Below, in pieces: positions 51,712 through 60,474 of a DNA stretch of 64,000 nucleotides. This DNA is from an uncultured Oscillospiraceae bacterium (GTDB lineage: Bacteria > Bacillota > Clostridia > Oscillospirales > Oscillospiraceae): NCBI GenBank assembly GCA_947589225.1, contig CANQBC010000003.1:88889-152888 (forward strand), written 5' to 3'. Under the pieces are notes generated by a model. The model was not told where the DNA came from and searched no databases. It worked only from the letters and a program-made list of their open reading frames with translations. The position numbers and the translations under genes are program-made. The number at the start of each line of letters is the position of its first letter. The first letter of the stretch is position 1.

Positions 51712-52608
51712 ATGAAAAAACGCAGAAATAAAGATACCGCCGTCTCCTATCTGTGGTCGGCCCCGTCCCTGCTGCTCATCGCCCTGATGGTGGTGTTCCC
51801 CATCCTGTACACGGGCTATGTGAGCCTCACCAATATGAACGTGTATCACTGGTTCGACTTCACCATTGTGGGGATCGACAACTACATCCGGGCGCTGTTC
51901 GTCTTTGACTCCGGCTTCCTGTCCGCGCTTCTGGCGACGCTGCTCTGGACAGTGATCAATATGGCGCTCCAGCTGGTGATCGCCTTTGTTCTGGCCTCGC
52001 TCCTGAACAATCAGAAGCTGAGACTTCGCAAGCTCTACAAGACCCTCCTGATGTTCCCTTGGGCCATGCCGGGGTACGTCTCGATCCTGCTGTGGAAAAC
52101 GGGAATGTTCAACACGCAGTTCGGACTTTTTAATCAGTGGATGGAGAAGGCGGGTCTTGCCGCGGCCCGCTGGCTGAGCAACAATGTGTCCGCTTTCCTG
52201 TGCTGCACCCTGGTCAACCTGTGGCTGGCGCTGCCGTTTATGATCATGATCATGGACGGCGCCATGCAGAGCATCGACAAAAGCTATTATGAGAGCGCCC
52301 TTCTTGACGGCGCGAATTGGACGGAACGGACAAGGTACATCACCATCCCCGCCATACGGCCCATCATAGCCCCCGCCGTCATCATCACGATCTTCACCAC
52401 CTTCAAGCAGTTTGACGTGGTCTATCTGCTGACACAGCAGGCGGGGGCGAAAACCGGTTCCGGGTTCCATACCATACTGACCTACGCCTATGAAAACGCC
52501 TTTGTCACCAACAATTACGGATACAGCTCCGCCATTTCCATCATCATCTTTATCCTGCTGATCGTCTTTTCGGCCAGGTACCAGCTCAGAGAGGAGGGAG
52601 ACGAATGA
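51712..52608 (+). CDS. Sugar ABC transporter permease, MalF type
   Basis: The 298-residue protein has six membrane helices and the EAA loop YYESALLDGANWTERTRYITIP that contacts the ATPase. It starts 8 bases after the binding-protein gene and overlaps the next permease by four bases. Confidence 0.92.
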   Translation: MKKRRNKDTAVSYLWSAPSLLLIALMVVFPILYTGYVSLTNMNVYHWFDFTIVGIDNYIRALFVFDSGFLSALLATLLWTVINMALQLVIAFVLASLLNNQKLRLRKLYKTLLMFPWAMPGYVSILLWKTGMFNTQFGLFNQWMEKAGLAAARWLSNNVSAFLCCTLVNLWLALPFMIMIMDGAMQSIDKSYYESALLDGANWTERTRYITIPAIRPIIAPAVIITIFTTFKQFDVVYLLTQQAGAKTGSGFHTILTYAYENAFVTNNYGYSSAISIIIFILLIVFSARYQLREEGDE

Positions 52609-53450
52609 CAAGAAAAAAGAAAAAGGAGAAGCTGGGCCTCTTCTTCCTGAATGTATTCTTTATTGTGCTGTGCTTCGTCACACTCATTCCGATCCTTTAC
52701 GCCGTCAGCGTCTCCTTCAGCGGGCAAAGCGGCCTTTTAAGCTCCGATTTCTCCTTTATCCCCCACGACTTTACCCTGGATAACTACAAGGAAGTGCTGT
52801 TTGGCGAGGGCATCATGACCTGGTTCGGAAATACCGTCGTACTGGCGGCCTCCACAGTCGCGCTGTCGCTCTCCGTGGCGGTGCCGGCGGCCTACTGCTT
52901 TTCCAGAAGGCGCTTTCCGGGCAGGAAAGCCATTCTGAAGTGTCTCGTGCTGCTCAACGCCTTCCCCGCTATCCTCTCCATGTTCGCCATCTACCGGCTG
53001 CTGCGTCCCCTGGGGCTTGTGAATCACCGGGCGGGGCTTATACTGGTCTACACGGGGACGATGGCGGTTTTCAGCCTCTGGAACACAAAGGGCTACTTTG
53101 ACACGATTCCACGGGAGATCGAGGAGGCGGCCAGGATCGACGGGGCAAGCGACCTTCAGGTCGTCATCCGCATCGTCATGCCTCTGGCAAGGCCCAGCAT
53201 CATCGTGACGGGCCTTATGGTGCTGATCTACGTCTGGAACGAGTACATTTACGCCACCACCTTCCTCACCGGCGAGGCGAACTATACCCTGGCCGCGGGG
53301 CTCTACGCGCTGCAGGCAACGGAAATGAGCGGGAGCTGGCCTGTATTTGCCGCGGCGTCGGTGGCGGTGTCCCTCCCGGTGCTGATCATCTTCTTCCTAT
53401 GCCAGAAGCACATGACCTCCGGCCTGACAGCGGGAGGTGTGAAGGGATGA
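52605..53450 (+). CDS. Sugar ABC transporter permease, MalG type
   Basis: The 281-residue protein has six membrane helices and the EAA loop EIEEAARIDGASDLQVVIRI. The C-terminal LTAGGVKG is the usual MalG ending. It overlaps both neighbours by four bases. Confidence 0.93.
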   Translation: MTRKKKKEKLGLFFLNVFFIVLCFVTLIPILYAVSVSFSGQSGLLSSDFSFIPHDFTLDNYKEVLFGEGIMTWFGNTVVLAASTVALSLSVAVPAAYCFSRRRFPGRKAILKCLVLLNAFPAILSMFAIYRLLRPLGLVNHRAGLILVYTGTMAVFSLWNTKGYFDTIPREIEEAARIDGASDLQVVIRIVMPLARPSIIVTGLMVLIYVWNEYIYATTFLTGEANYTLAAGLYALQATEMSGSWPVFAAASVAVSLPVLIIFFLCQKHMTSGLTAGGVKG

Positions 53451-55162
53451 GGCTCGACGCCGTATTGCACATACCCATGTCCCAATACGCCTACGGCGCG
53501 GACGAACGGCATATCACATACAGACTCCGGTGCGCCAGGGGCGACTTAAAGCGCGTGACCTTATATTACGGGGATACGGCCTGCCGGGTAACGCCGATCG
53601 TCTTTACGGCCGTACCCATGGAGGCGGCCCTTTGGGACAGGCTCCACGACTACTGGCAGGTGACGGTGGACAGCGAGTACGAGCGCGTCTATTACTATTT
53701 TGAGTTGTTCGATGGGGAGCGCACCGTGCTCTACTATGGGGACGTGTTCACCGACCATCTGGTGGATGACCGCTCCCAGTATTTCAAGCTCCCCTTCAAT
53801 CACCGCGCGGACATCGCCCGCGTGCCCGATTGGGTACACGACGCGGTGGTGTATAACATCTTCCCCGACAGCTTCGCCACTTCCCGCCGCTTTATCAGCG
53901 GGGAGCCGACTCAGAACTCCCACGCCGGACAGCCGGTGCGGGGCAGGCTCGGCGGGACGCTCCGGGGGATCGCGGAGAACGTCGATTACCTCAGGGAGCT
54001 TGGCGTAAACTGCGTATATGTAAATCCCATTTTCGCGGCGGGCGAGTATCACAAATACGACCTCCTGGACTACTTCCACGTAGACCCGTGCTTCGGCGGG
54101 GACGAGGCGTTCAGGGAACTGGTCGACGCCCTCCACCGAAACGGCATCAGGATCATAGTCGACGGCGTATTCAACCATTGCGGCTGGAACTTTTTCGCCT
54201 TTGACGATGTGGTACGCAACCAGGAAAAGTCGGAATACCGCGATTGGTTCTACCGGCTGAGCTTTCCCGTCACGAGGCCCCAAGATCCGGAGGACTACCC
54301 CGGTTACGCCTGCTTTGCCTATGAGCGCATGATGCCGAAGCTCGACACATCCAACCCGAAGGTGCGCGACTACTTGTGCGGGGTTGGCCGGTACTGGCTC
54401 CGGGAGTTTGACATTGACGGCTGGCGGCTCGATGTGGCCAGCGAGGTCAACGACGGCTTCTGGCGCGATTTTCGCAGGGCCGTAAAGGAGGTAAAACCCG
54501 ACGCCCTTCTGATAGGCGAGGTGTGGGAGAGCGCCGGTCATTGGCTTTGCGGCGACATGTTTGACTCCACCATGAATTACGACTTCCGTAAGCACTGCGA
54601 CCTGTTTTTCGCCAGGGGCGGTATCGACGCGGCGGACTTTGCGGGACGTATCACCAATATGCTCATACGCTACCGCCATCAGATGATCCCGGCACAGCTC
54701 AATCTGCTGGATAGCCATGACGTGGGAAGGTTTCTCTCCCTGTGCGGCGGCAGCGTCGAAAAATACCGGCTGGCCGTACTGTTCATGATGACCTTCATAG
54801 GGATGCCCGCCATCTTCTACGGCGACGAGCTGGGAATGGAGGGAGAGCTGGAGGAGGAGTACCGCGGGGCGATGCCGTGGGGCGGGGGAGATCTTGAACT
54901 GCGCGATTTCTTTAAACGCGCCATCTCTATACGACAGTCTTTGCCAGCCCTGCGCCGTGGGAACTTCCGCGTAGAATCCGCGGAGAGTGGAAGCGGCTTA
55001 CTGATCTATTCCCGCCGGTATGAGGAACAGAAAGTTACCGTGGCGTTAAACGTAAGCTCGGTACCGGCCTTTATCCACCCTGCAAACGGGTGCGCTTGCT
55101 GGTCGGAGGGTCTTGTCGAAAGCACATTATCCCCCTATGGATTTGCGGTCTTTGTTGACTGA
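53447..55162 (+). CDS. GH13 alpha-glycosidase (cyclomaltodextrinase/neopullulanase-like)
   Basis: The 571-residue intracellular enzyme has an N-terminal beta domain (about 1-125) of the CBM34-like kind and a GH13 barrel. Catalytic residues are D329 in GWRLDVASEV, E358 in IGEVWE and D425 in LLDSHDVGR. DGVFNHCG supplies the conserved histidine. With no signal peptide and a place behind the transporter, it should cut imported maltodextrins or cyclodextrins. The start ATG 53447 overlaps malG; a frame from 53399 lies inside malG. Confidence 0.92.
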   Translation: MRLDAVLHIPMSQYAYGADERHITYRLRCARGDLKRVTLYYGDTACRVTPIVFTAVPMEAALWDRLHDYWQVTVDSEYERVYYYFELFDGERTVLYYGDVFTDHLVDDRSQYFKLPFNHRADIARVPDWVHDAVVYNIFPDSFATSRRFISGEPTQNSHAGQPVRGRLGGTLRGIAENVDYLRELGVNCVYVNPIFAAGEYHKYDLLDYFHVDPCFGGDEAFRELVDALHRNGIRIIVDGVFNHCGWNFFAFDDVVRNQEKSEYRDWFYRLSFPVTRPQDPEDYPGYACFAYERMMPKLDTSNPKVRDYLCGVGRYWLREFDIDGWRLDVASEVNDGFWRDFRRAVKEVKPDALLIGEVWESAGHWLCGDMFDSTMNYDFRKHCDLFFARGGIDAADFAGRITNMLIRYRHQMIPAQLNLLDSHDVGRFLSLCGGSVEKYRLAVLFMMTFIGMPAIFYGDELGMEGELEEEYRGAMPWGGGDLELRDFFKRAISIRQSLPALRRGNFRVESAESGSGLLIYSRRYEEQKVTVALNVSSVPAFIHPANGCACWSEGLVESTLSPYGFAVFVD

Positions 55163-55192
55163 CCGAGGCAAATCGTATATAGTAATACTGAT

Positions 55193-55336
55193 CTTCGATA
55201 AAAAGTAGACGCCGGGCGGCGAGGATTTTTCGCGTCAGTCGAGGAAAGCGGCGCGGGGAATACCGTCGCATTTCCAAGACGCCTGACGAGGTATGACGCG
55301 AAAAAGATTGGCGCGAATGTCTTGCTTTTGTCGAAG
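55193..55336. repeat. Long imperfect palindrome, shares its core with the 32159 element
   Basis: CTTCGATAAAA at the left faces TTTTGTCGAAG at the right. Inside, ATTTTTCGCGTCA (55224-55236) pairs with TGACGCGAAAAAGAT (55294-55308). GGCGGCGAGGATTTTTCGCG is nearly identical to 32184-32203. It lies between the GH13 and LacI genes. Confidence 0.75.
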
Positions 55337-55376
55337 AACAGCATAAGGTTATTCCATACGGGGGGGAGGCTTTCCC

Positions 55377-56393
55377 ATGGGCGTGACTATACACGATGTG
55401 GCGAGGGCGGCGGGGACGTCCGTGTCCACCGTTTCAAAGGTCATCAACGGCTATTACGGCATATCGGAGGAAACGGCGGCGAGGGTCAGGCGTGTCATGA
55501 AAGAGCTGAATTACAGCCCCAGCGCCAGCGCGCAGAATTTCGCCAGGGGTACGACGAGGTGCGTTGTGATGCTGGCGGATCTGAGCCCCGGCGCCGCTTT
55601 TCGAAACCCCCATCTTTTTGAGATCGCCTCCGGTCTGGAGGAGACCCTCAGATCCCGGGGTTACCGCCTGATCCTCCGGGGCGCCGATACCACCACGGCA
55701 TACGCGGCCGCCGAGGAGATCATTTCCCGGCGCAGTGCCGACGCCATTGCCGTCCACGTCTCCGTCATGACCCACCCCCTCTCCGCCCTGCTGACGAACC
55801 CCCGTTTTCCGCACATTGTGCTTGGCATGCCCAACTTTGAGACGCAGGTCTGCTGGATAGACAACAACAATGTCTACTCCGGCACCGTGGCAGCGGCCTA
55901 CCTGCTTTCGAGGGGCTACCGCAGGATAGCGTTCGTGGGCGGACAGTACTATGACCTGGGCTCGGCCCACCGCCTCCAGGGGGTGCGGCAGGGCCTGGGC
56001 GAGGCCGGCCTACAATTGGAGGAGCAGTACATCTGGCTGGGAGAGTCAACACGGGAGGACGGCTACCGCATGACAAAACAACTTCTCAGTGAACGGTCCC
56101 TGCCCGAGGCGGTCGTATGCGCCAACAACTACATCGCCCTAGGCTGTGTGGCCGCCATCCAGGAGCACGGTCTGCGGATCCCCCGGGATATCGGCGTAAT
56201 GGCGTTTGATGATTACCCGTTTTCCCAGTTTACGGAGCCAAAGCTGACGGTGGTGAATATCGACGTGCGGGATCTGGGGAATCAGGCCGGGAAATTTCTT
56301 GTCGACATGATCCGGCACCCCAACAAACAGGTGCAGACCTATGTGACCACCTCGGTCCTGATGGAGCGGCAGTCCACCCGCGGCCGGAAATGA
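55377..56393 (+). CDS. LacI family transcriptional regulator
   Basis: The 338-residue regulator has an N-terminal helix-turn-helix (TIHDVARAAGTSVSTVSKVING) with the hinge ASAQNFARGTT, and a periplasmic-binding-protein-like effector domain ending EPKLTVVNIDVRDLGNQAG. It most likely controls the starch operon just upstream. Confidence 0.93.
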   Translation: MGVTIHDVARAAGTSVSTVSKVINGYYGISEETAARVRRVMKELNYSPSASAQNFARGTTRCVVMLADLSPGAAFRNPHLFEIASGLEETLRSRGYRLILRGADTTTAYAAAEEIISRRSADAIAVHVSVMTHPLSALLTNPRFPHIVLGMPNFETQVCWIDNNNVYSGTVAAAYLLSRGYRRIAFVGGQYYDLGSAHRLQGVRQGLGEAGLQLEEQYIWLGESTREDGYRMTKQLLSERSLPEAVVCANNYIALGCVAAIQEHGLRIPRDIGVMAFDDYPFSQFTEPKLTVVNIDVRDLGNQAGKFLVDMIRHPNKQVQTYVTTSVLMERQSTRGRK

Positions 56394-56445
56394 CCGCCCG
56401 GACAGGCCGTCTTGCCCCGGCGCGGCGGCCGCGAAACAGGGCCAT

Positions 56446-56479
56446 AGTACTCCGGCGGTCATATGACCGCCGGAGTACT
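56446..56479 (+). terminator. Terminator after the first LacI gene
   Basis: AGTACTCCGGCGGTCAT and ATGACCGCCGGAGTACT form a perfect 17-bp palindrome, followed by GATCTTATT. Confidence 0.75.
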
Positions 56480-56547
56480 GATCTTATTGGGGCCGGCCCG
56501 CGCGCATCCCCCCGGTAAAAGTACACAAATTCCCCGCCGCTAACAGG

Positions 56548-56575
56548 TTGACAAAATATTTTTTCCATGTACAAT
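56548..56575 (+). promoter_or_regulatory. Promoter of the second LacI-type gene
   Basis: TTGACA and TACAAT are 16 bases apart, about 80 bases before the start codon. Confidence 0.75.
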
Positions 56576-56653
56576 ACAAAAAGAGGCCGTTGAAGGACGC
56601 GGATCGTTCTTTCGACAAGCGGCGTACAGAATCTCGATTCTCGGAGGTACTCT

Positions 56654-57505
56654 ATGGCGCGTCAGGTGACACTGAAGGACGTGGCGCGGGAGGCCCATGT
56701 CTCCGTGGCGACGGTGTCCTACATCATAAACAACCGGGAGGATCAGAAGATCAGCGAGGCCACCCGGAAAAAGGTGCTGCAGATCGCGAATCTTCTCGGC
56801 TATACCCCCAACCCCGTGGCAAAGAGCCTGGTGACGGGGCGCAAGGATCTGATCGGCATCGTATACCGTCTCCGTGAATTTACCCCCAGCAGGAATCTGG
56901 AGCTTTTTCACTTCATTGACCTTCTTGTAAAGCGCCTCAATCGCGAGAGCTGCGAATGTCTGCTCCTGCCCGCGGACGTGACGGACATAACCCTGAAAAG
57001 GGTGGACAGCGTCATAACCCTCGGCCTCCCGGAATCGGAATTCGCCGTTTTGTCCGACGACTGCTTTGTGCCTATTCTGGCGGTCGATATGCTTGTAAAA
57101 AACACATGGCTGTTTTCCCGAATCTATCAGGATCTGCCCCGGCTCATGAAGGGCGCGCCGGACGACGCGCTCCTGGTCACGGAGCCGTATGGGAACGAGG
57201 ATTATGACGCCTTTGCCAGATCCCGCTTTTCCCCGGACATGGTGCTGCGCCCGGACGAGTGTACGCCGGAGCGGGTCATGGGCCGCCCCCTGGTCATACT
57301 CGGAGCACCTCTGGCCCTGACCGTTGGCCCCAGGTCGGGAAGCCCCGACATAACCGTGATAGCCTCCGACCCCACGGCCGCTTTTCTTCCGCCGGATTAC
57401 AGGGTCGTACACGCCGATGTCCGGGAGAAGGTGGAGGTGACCGCCCGATACGTCCTGGACGCCCTCAACGGGAAATTTGAGCTTCCCCACGACAGGAGGG
57501 TCTAG
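56654..57505 (+). CDS. LacI-type regulator with shortened effector domain
   Basis: The 283-residue protein has a full LacI helix-turn-helix and hinge (TLKDVAREAHVSVATVSYII; LLGYTPNPVAKSLVTGRKD). The C-terminal part is about 55 residues shorter than usual and poorly conserved. DLIGIVYRLREF follows the hinge, but the later effector-domain motifs are missing. GGAGG precedes the ATG. It may bind no sugar, or be a diverged regulator of the same locus. Confidence 0.82.
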   Translation: MARQVTLKDVAREAHVSVATVSYIINNREDQKISEATRKKVLQIANLLGYTPNPVAKSLVTGRKDLIGIVYRLREFTPSRNLELFHFIDLLVKRLNRESCECLLLPADVTDITLKRVDSVITLGLPESEFAVLSDDCFVPILAVDMLVKNTWLFSRIYQDLPRLMKGAPDDALLVTEPYGNEDYDAFARSRFSPDMVLRPDECTPERVMGRPLVILGAPLALTVGPRSGSPDITVIASDPTAAFLPPDYRVVHADVREKVEVTARYVLDALNGKFELPHDRRV

Positions 57506-57655
57506 ACGCCCTTTCGTGCCGGCGGTGTGAACAGGGACAGGCGTGTTTTAATGGATGGGCCCGATTCGCGCCTTTGACAGGGAGGGAGCCTGCCGTGAAA
57601 AAGCCGGCGCGGGTGTATCGCGGCATACAGGGAAAGTAAAAAAGGGGGAATTTCC

Positions 57656-58429
57656 ATGGATCTCTTTCTCACATTGGCTTTTCTCTTTTTTATCGGTTCG
57701 GTGTTCGGGTGGGTGCTGGAGCTTTTTTTCCGGCGCTTTATTTCCTCGGCGAACCCGGAGCGGAAATGGATCAATCCGGGCTTCTGCACCGGGCCGTATG
57801 TGCCGCTCTATGGAATGGGGCTTTGCATCCTGTTCCTTATCGCCTCTCTGGAGAACACCACCTGGATCCGCGACCCCTTATGGGAGAAAATTGCCCTTTT
57901 TGCCTTCATGGCGGTGTGCATGACGGCCATCGAGTACATAGCCGGCATACTCAGCATGAAGATCGCCAAGGTGAAGCTCTGGGACTACTCCGACCGGTGG
58001 GGCAACATCCAGGGGATCGTCTGCCCGCTCTTTTCCCTGGCTTGGGCGGTGCTGGGGGCGGTCTACTACTTTCTCATCCATCCGCGCGTCCTGGGCGCCC
58101 TTAATTGGCTCAACCGGAATCTGGCCTTCTCCTTCTTCATCGGTATGTTCTATGGGGTGTTCATCATCGACCTCTGCGCCTCTCTCCAGCTTATGACGCG
58201 GCTTAAAAAGTTCGCGGAGGAGAACGACGTCATCATCAAGTACGAAAACCTCAAGGCGCACATCCGCTCCGTTCAGGATGCCGCCGCCCAGGATCATCAC
58301 TTTTTCCGGCCCTTCCACTCGGAAAAGCCCGTCTCCGAACATCTGCGCGACCGGCTGGATAAGATCCGCGCCGGGGCGAAGGAGAACCGGGATCTGGTCT
58401 TTTTCTCCGTCCGCAGGCACGGAAAATAA
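57656..58429 (+). CDS. Putative ABC-transporter type IV (CmpB-like) membrane protein
   Basis: The 257-residue protein starts FLTLAFLFFIGSVFGWVLEL and contains FCTGPYVPLYGMG and LWDYSDRWGNIQGIVCPLFS, which match the PF06541 family. Five or six helices precede a charged cytoplasmic tail. The name is historical and the function is not established. Confidence 0.85.
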   Translation: MDLFLTLAFLFFIGSVFGWVLELFFRRFISSANPERKWINPGFCTGPYVPLYGMGLCILFLIASLENTTWIRDPLWEKIALFAFMAVCMTAIEYIAGILSMKIAKVKLWDYSDRWGNIQGIVCPLFSLAWAVLGAVYYFLIHPRVLGALNWLNRNLAFSFFIGMFYGVFIIDLCASLQLMTRLKKFAEENDVIIKYENLKAHIRSVQDAAAQDHHFFRPFHSEKPVSEHLRDRLDKIRAGAKENRDLVFFSVRRHGK

Positions 58430-58469
58430 TGTCTGCCCAACCGCCCGGGCAACGGGCGGAGCCGGAAAA

Positions 58470-58515
58470 GGGACTGTGAAAATATGGGCCGGAACCGGCT
58501 CTTTTTCACAGCCCC
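58470..58515 (+). terminator. Terminator after the CmpB-like gene
   Basis: GGGACTGTGAAAA pairs with TTTTTCACAGCCCC, and GGGCCGG/CCGGCTC lies within. It starts 41 bases after the stop. Confidence 0.7.
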
Positions 58516-58603
58516 TGTTGTTTTAATGAGATGGTCTGTTCGATACGCGCCGGCCGGGGATCCGCGGAAGGCGCGATTGCCCCGCTCAACGCCATTTCCC
58601 GTC

Positions 58604-58632
58604 TTGCGAAACGGCGTTTTCCGTGCTATACT
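58604..58632 (+). promoter_or_regulatory. Promoter of the ExbB/ExbD-like cassette
   Basis: TTGCGA and TATACT are 17 bases apart, 36 bases before the first start codon. Confidence 0.7.
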
Positions 58633-58667
58633 ACAAAATATAACAGGAAATTTGGGGGGATCCGGCC

Positions 58668-59267
58668 ATGCACGCGTTCATCATGTTCCTTTGCGGCCTT
58701 CTGTCCGGCTGCCTCAACTACATCATCGTCCTTCTGTTCCTTTTCGAGGTCGGCCTGTCCGTGTGGCTTTTTCTTCGCCTCTCCGGGGATATGGCAAGCC
58801 TTGAGAAGCTGACCGAGGTGACAGACGAGAGGGAGCCGGGCCGCCGCGGCCCGGGGCGGAGCGTGATCACCAGCAAGCGGGTGATCACCGAGCGCAACTG
58901 GGACGCCTACGTTTCCTTTCGAAAGAGCTACACCCGCACCATGACCGGCTATGACGTCTATTTTGCCCTGATCCAGCTTTTTACCCTGCTGGGCATCCTG
59001 GGAACCGTGGCGGGATTGTATCTTTCGCTGAACGCCGTCCCCGACACCGGGGGTATCCAAAACATTTCCTACGACGGGATCGCCTTTGCCCTGTCCTCCA
59101 CGATCCTGGGCATCGGCTGTACCGTGATCCTTAAGCTTCTGGACATCGCCCTGTCCGGCCGATATATCGACCGCATCGACGACCGGCTCGACCTTTTTGA
59201 AAAGGATTACGGGGTGAAAAACGACGCCTTGACCGCGGAGGCCGCGTCCCGGGAGGACAAGCCATGA
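58668..59267 (+). CDS. MotA/TolQ/ExbB-like ion channel protein
   Basis: The 199-residue protein has a helix at residues 12-38, a charged cytoplasmic loop, then two helices at about 97-122 (FALIQLFTLLGILGTVAGLYL) and 132-158 (IAFALSSTILGIGCTVILKLL). This is the three-helix topology and the GLLGTVxG-like signature of ExbB/TolQ. In the family such proteins form the ion-conducting pentamer around ExbD. It overlaps the next gene by four bases. Confidence 0.78.
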   Translation: MHAFIMFLCGLLSGCLNYIIVLLFLFEVGLSVWLFLRLSGDMASLEKLTEVTDEREPGRRGPGRSVITSKRVITERNWDAYVSFRKSYTRTMTGYDVYFALIQLFTLLGILGTVAGLYLSLNAVPDTGGIQNISYDGIAFALSSTILGIGCTVILKLLDIALSGRYIDRIDDRLDLFEKDYGVKNDALTAEAASREDKP

Positions 59268-59806
59268 GGCGCCGGAGACGTTCCTCCGGCGGCCAGATCG
59301 ACATGACGCCCCTTCTGGACGTGCTGTTCTCCATCCTCTTTATCGTTCTCCTTGCCGGCGCGCAAAGCGAGCGGGACAACGCCGCCTCCGCCCGTGGAGA
59401 GGAGGATCGCCTCGTCTCCCAGATCCGGGAATTGGAGGAAAAGCTGACCGCCCGCGAGGATCAGATGGAAAGCTATGACACATACCACGCCCGCGCCGTG
59501 ATCGTTACCGTTACCAACTTCTCCGACGATGCCGGCCACAGGCTCCGCCTGTCCATCGGTCTGGATCCCGGCGAAGGGGAGGCGATCCTCCTGGGTACGG
59601 ACAGGCTGGAAAGCGTCAGGGCCCGCCTTCGCTCCTTTGTGGAGAGATGCCTGGATCCGGCGGATCCCCAGCCCGTGTACATCCTCTTTTACTGCGAAAA
59701 AAGCCTCATTTACAAAAGTGAGTACGACGCCGTGGTGGACACGTTCACAGACCTTCAAACCGAACACAAGGAAGTGTTCTTTAAATTTGCCAACGAGGGA
59801 GAGTAG
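59264..59806 (+). CDS. ExbD/TolR-like protein
   Basis: The 180-residue protein begins with basic residues and QIDMTPLLDVLFSILFIVLLAG, the ExbD/TolR N-terminal signature with the ion-path aspartate. A coiled-coil segment (LVSQIRELEEKLTAREDQM) and a globular extracytoplasmic domain follow. It is coupled to the ExbB-like gene upstream and lies 3 bases before the third gene. Confidence 0.8.
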   Translation: MRRRRRSSGGQIDMTPLLDVLFSILFIVLLAGAQSERDNAASARGEEDRLVSQIRELEEKLTAREDQMESYDTYHARAVIVTVTNFSDDAGHRLRLSIGLDPGEGEAILLGTDRLESVRARLRSFVERCLDPADPQPVYILFYCEKSLIYKSEYDAVVDTFTDLQTEHKEVFFKFANEGE

Positions 59807-59809
59807 AAA

Positions 59810-60223
59810 ATGAAAAAACTACTGAAGATTCTGCTTACCCTGACCGTTGCCGCCGCTATCGTTCTGGTGCTTTTGTACCTGGGACCCGGCCTGGGCTTCG
59901 GTAAGGGAAACGGCGAGGGGGACGCGGACAACCTCCGGAACGACCAAACGGACGAGAGCGTCCCGTCAAAGGACGAGATCCCCGGCGAGAACGACGGCTC
60001 CACTGAGGGGGAGCGGATCGTCGTCACCGTCCGGGAGAACGCCGTTTTGGTCAACGGCGAAGCTTTCACCGACGCCGGTGCGTTGAAAACCTGTGTGGAA
60101 CAGCTCAACGGAGACGGCAAAGTTTTTGAGCTTGTGGAGGACGAGCCCATTGAGGCCGCCTACGAGATGGCCGTCCAGGTGTTCCGCGACCTGGACATCC
60201 CCCTGAAAACCGACGCGGAATGA
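59810..60223 (+). CDS. Membrane-anchored protein with ExbD-like outer domain
   Basis: The 137-residue protein has one N-terminal helix (LLKILLTLTVAAAIVLVLLYL), an acidic flexible linker (about 30-65) and a small domain. The domain reads VVTVRENAVLVNGEAFTD and then VFELVEDEPIEAAYEMAVQV, which resembles the ExbD periplasmic fold. It lacks the MTPLxD membrane signature. It is third in the cassette and ends before a 250-base gap. Confidence 0.68.
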   Translation: MKKLLKILLTLTVAAAIVLVLLYLGPGLGFGKGNGEGDADNLRNDQTDESVPSKDEIPGENDGSTEGERIVVTVRENAVLVNGEAFTDAGALKTCVEQLNGDGKVFELVEDEPIEAAYEMAVQVFRDLDIPLKTDAE

Positions 60224-60474
60224 CCCCTTCCGCCGGAACGGGAGCGGGCGCCACGAGCGGGGACGCTCCGTCGGGACGGCCTGGATCCCGCCAACACCCG
60301 CTTTCCGTTTGACGGCGGATCCGGCGGCCGTGAAGATCAAAGATCACTTGTCCGCTTGTTCGGAAAACGGCATGAAGGGCCGCGCGAAAGGGGAGCGGCC
60401 GCAAGCCGCTTTCGCGCGGATCGGATGCCGGCCCGTTTGAGGGCGCGCCCAAAGCGGAGGAATCGGAGGAAGAA

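Noticed and set aside
58668..60223. Zorya-type defence system
   Set aside because: ZorA-like long tail and ZorC/D/E genes are missing; proteins are ExbB/ExbD-sized and neighbours are housekeeping.
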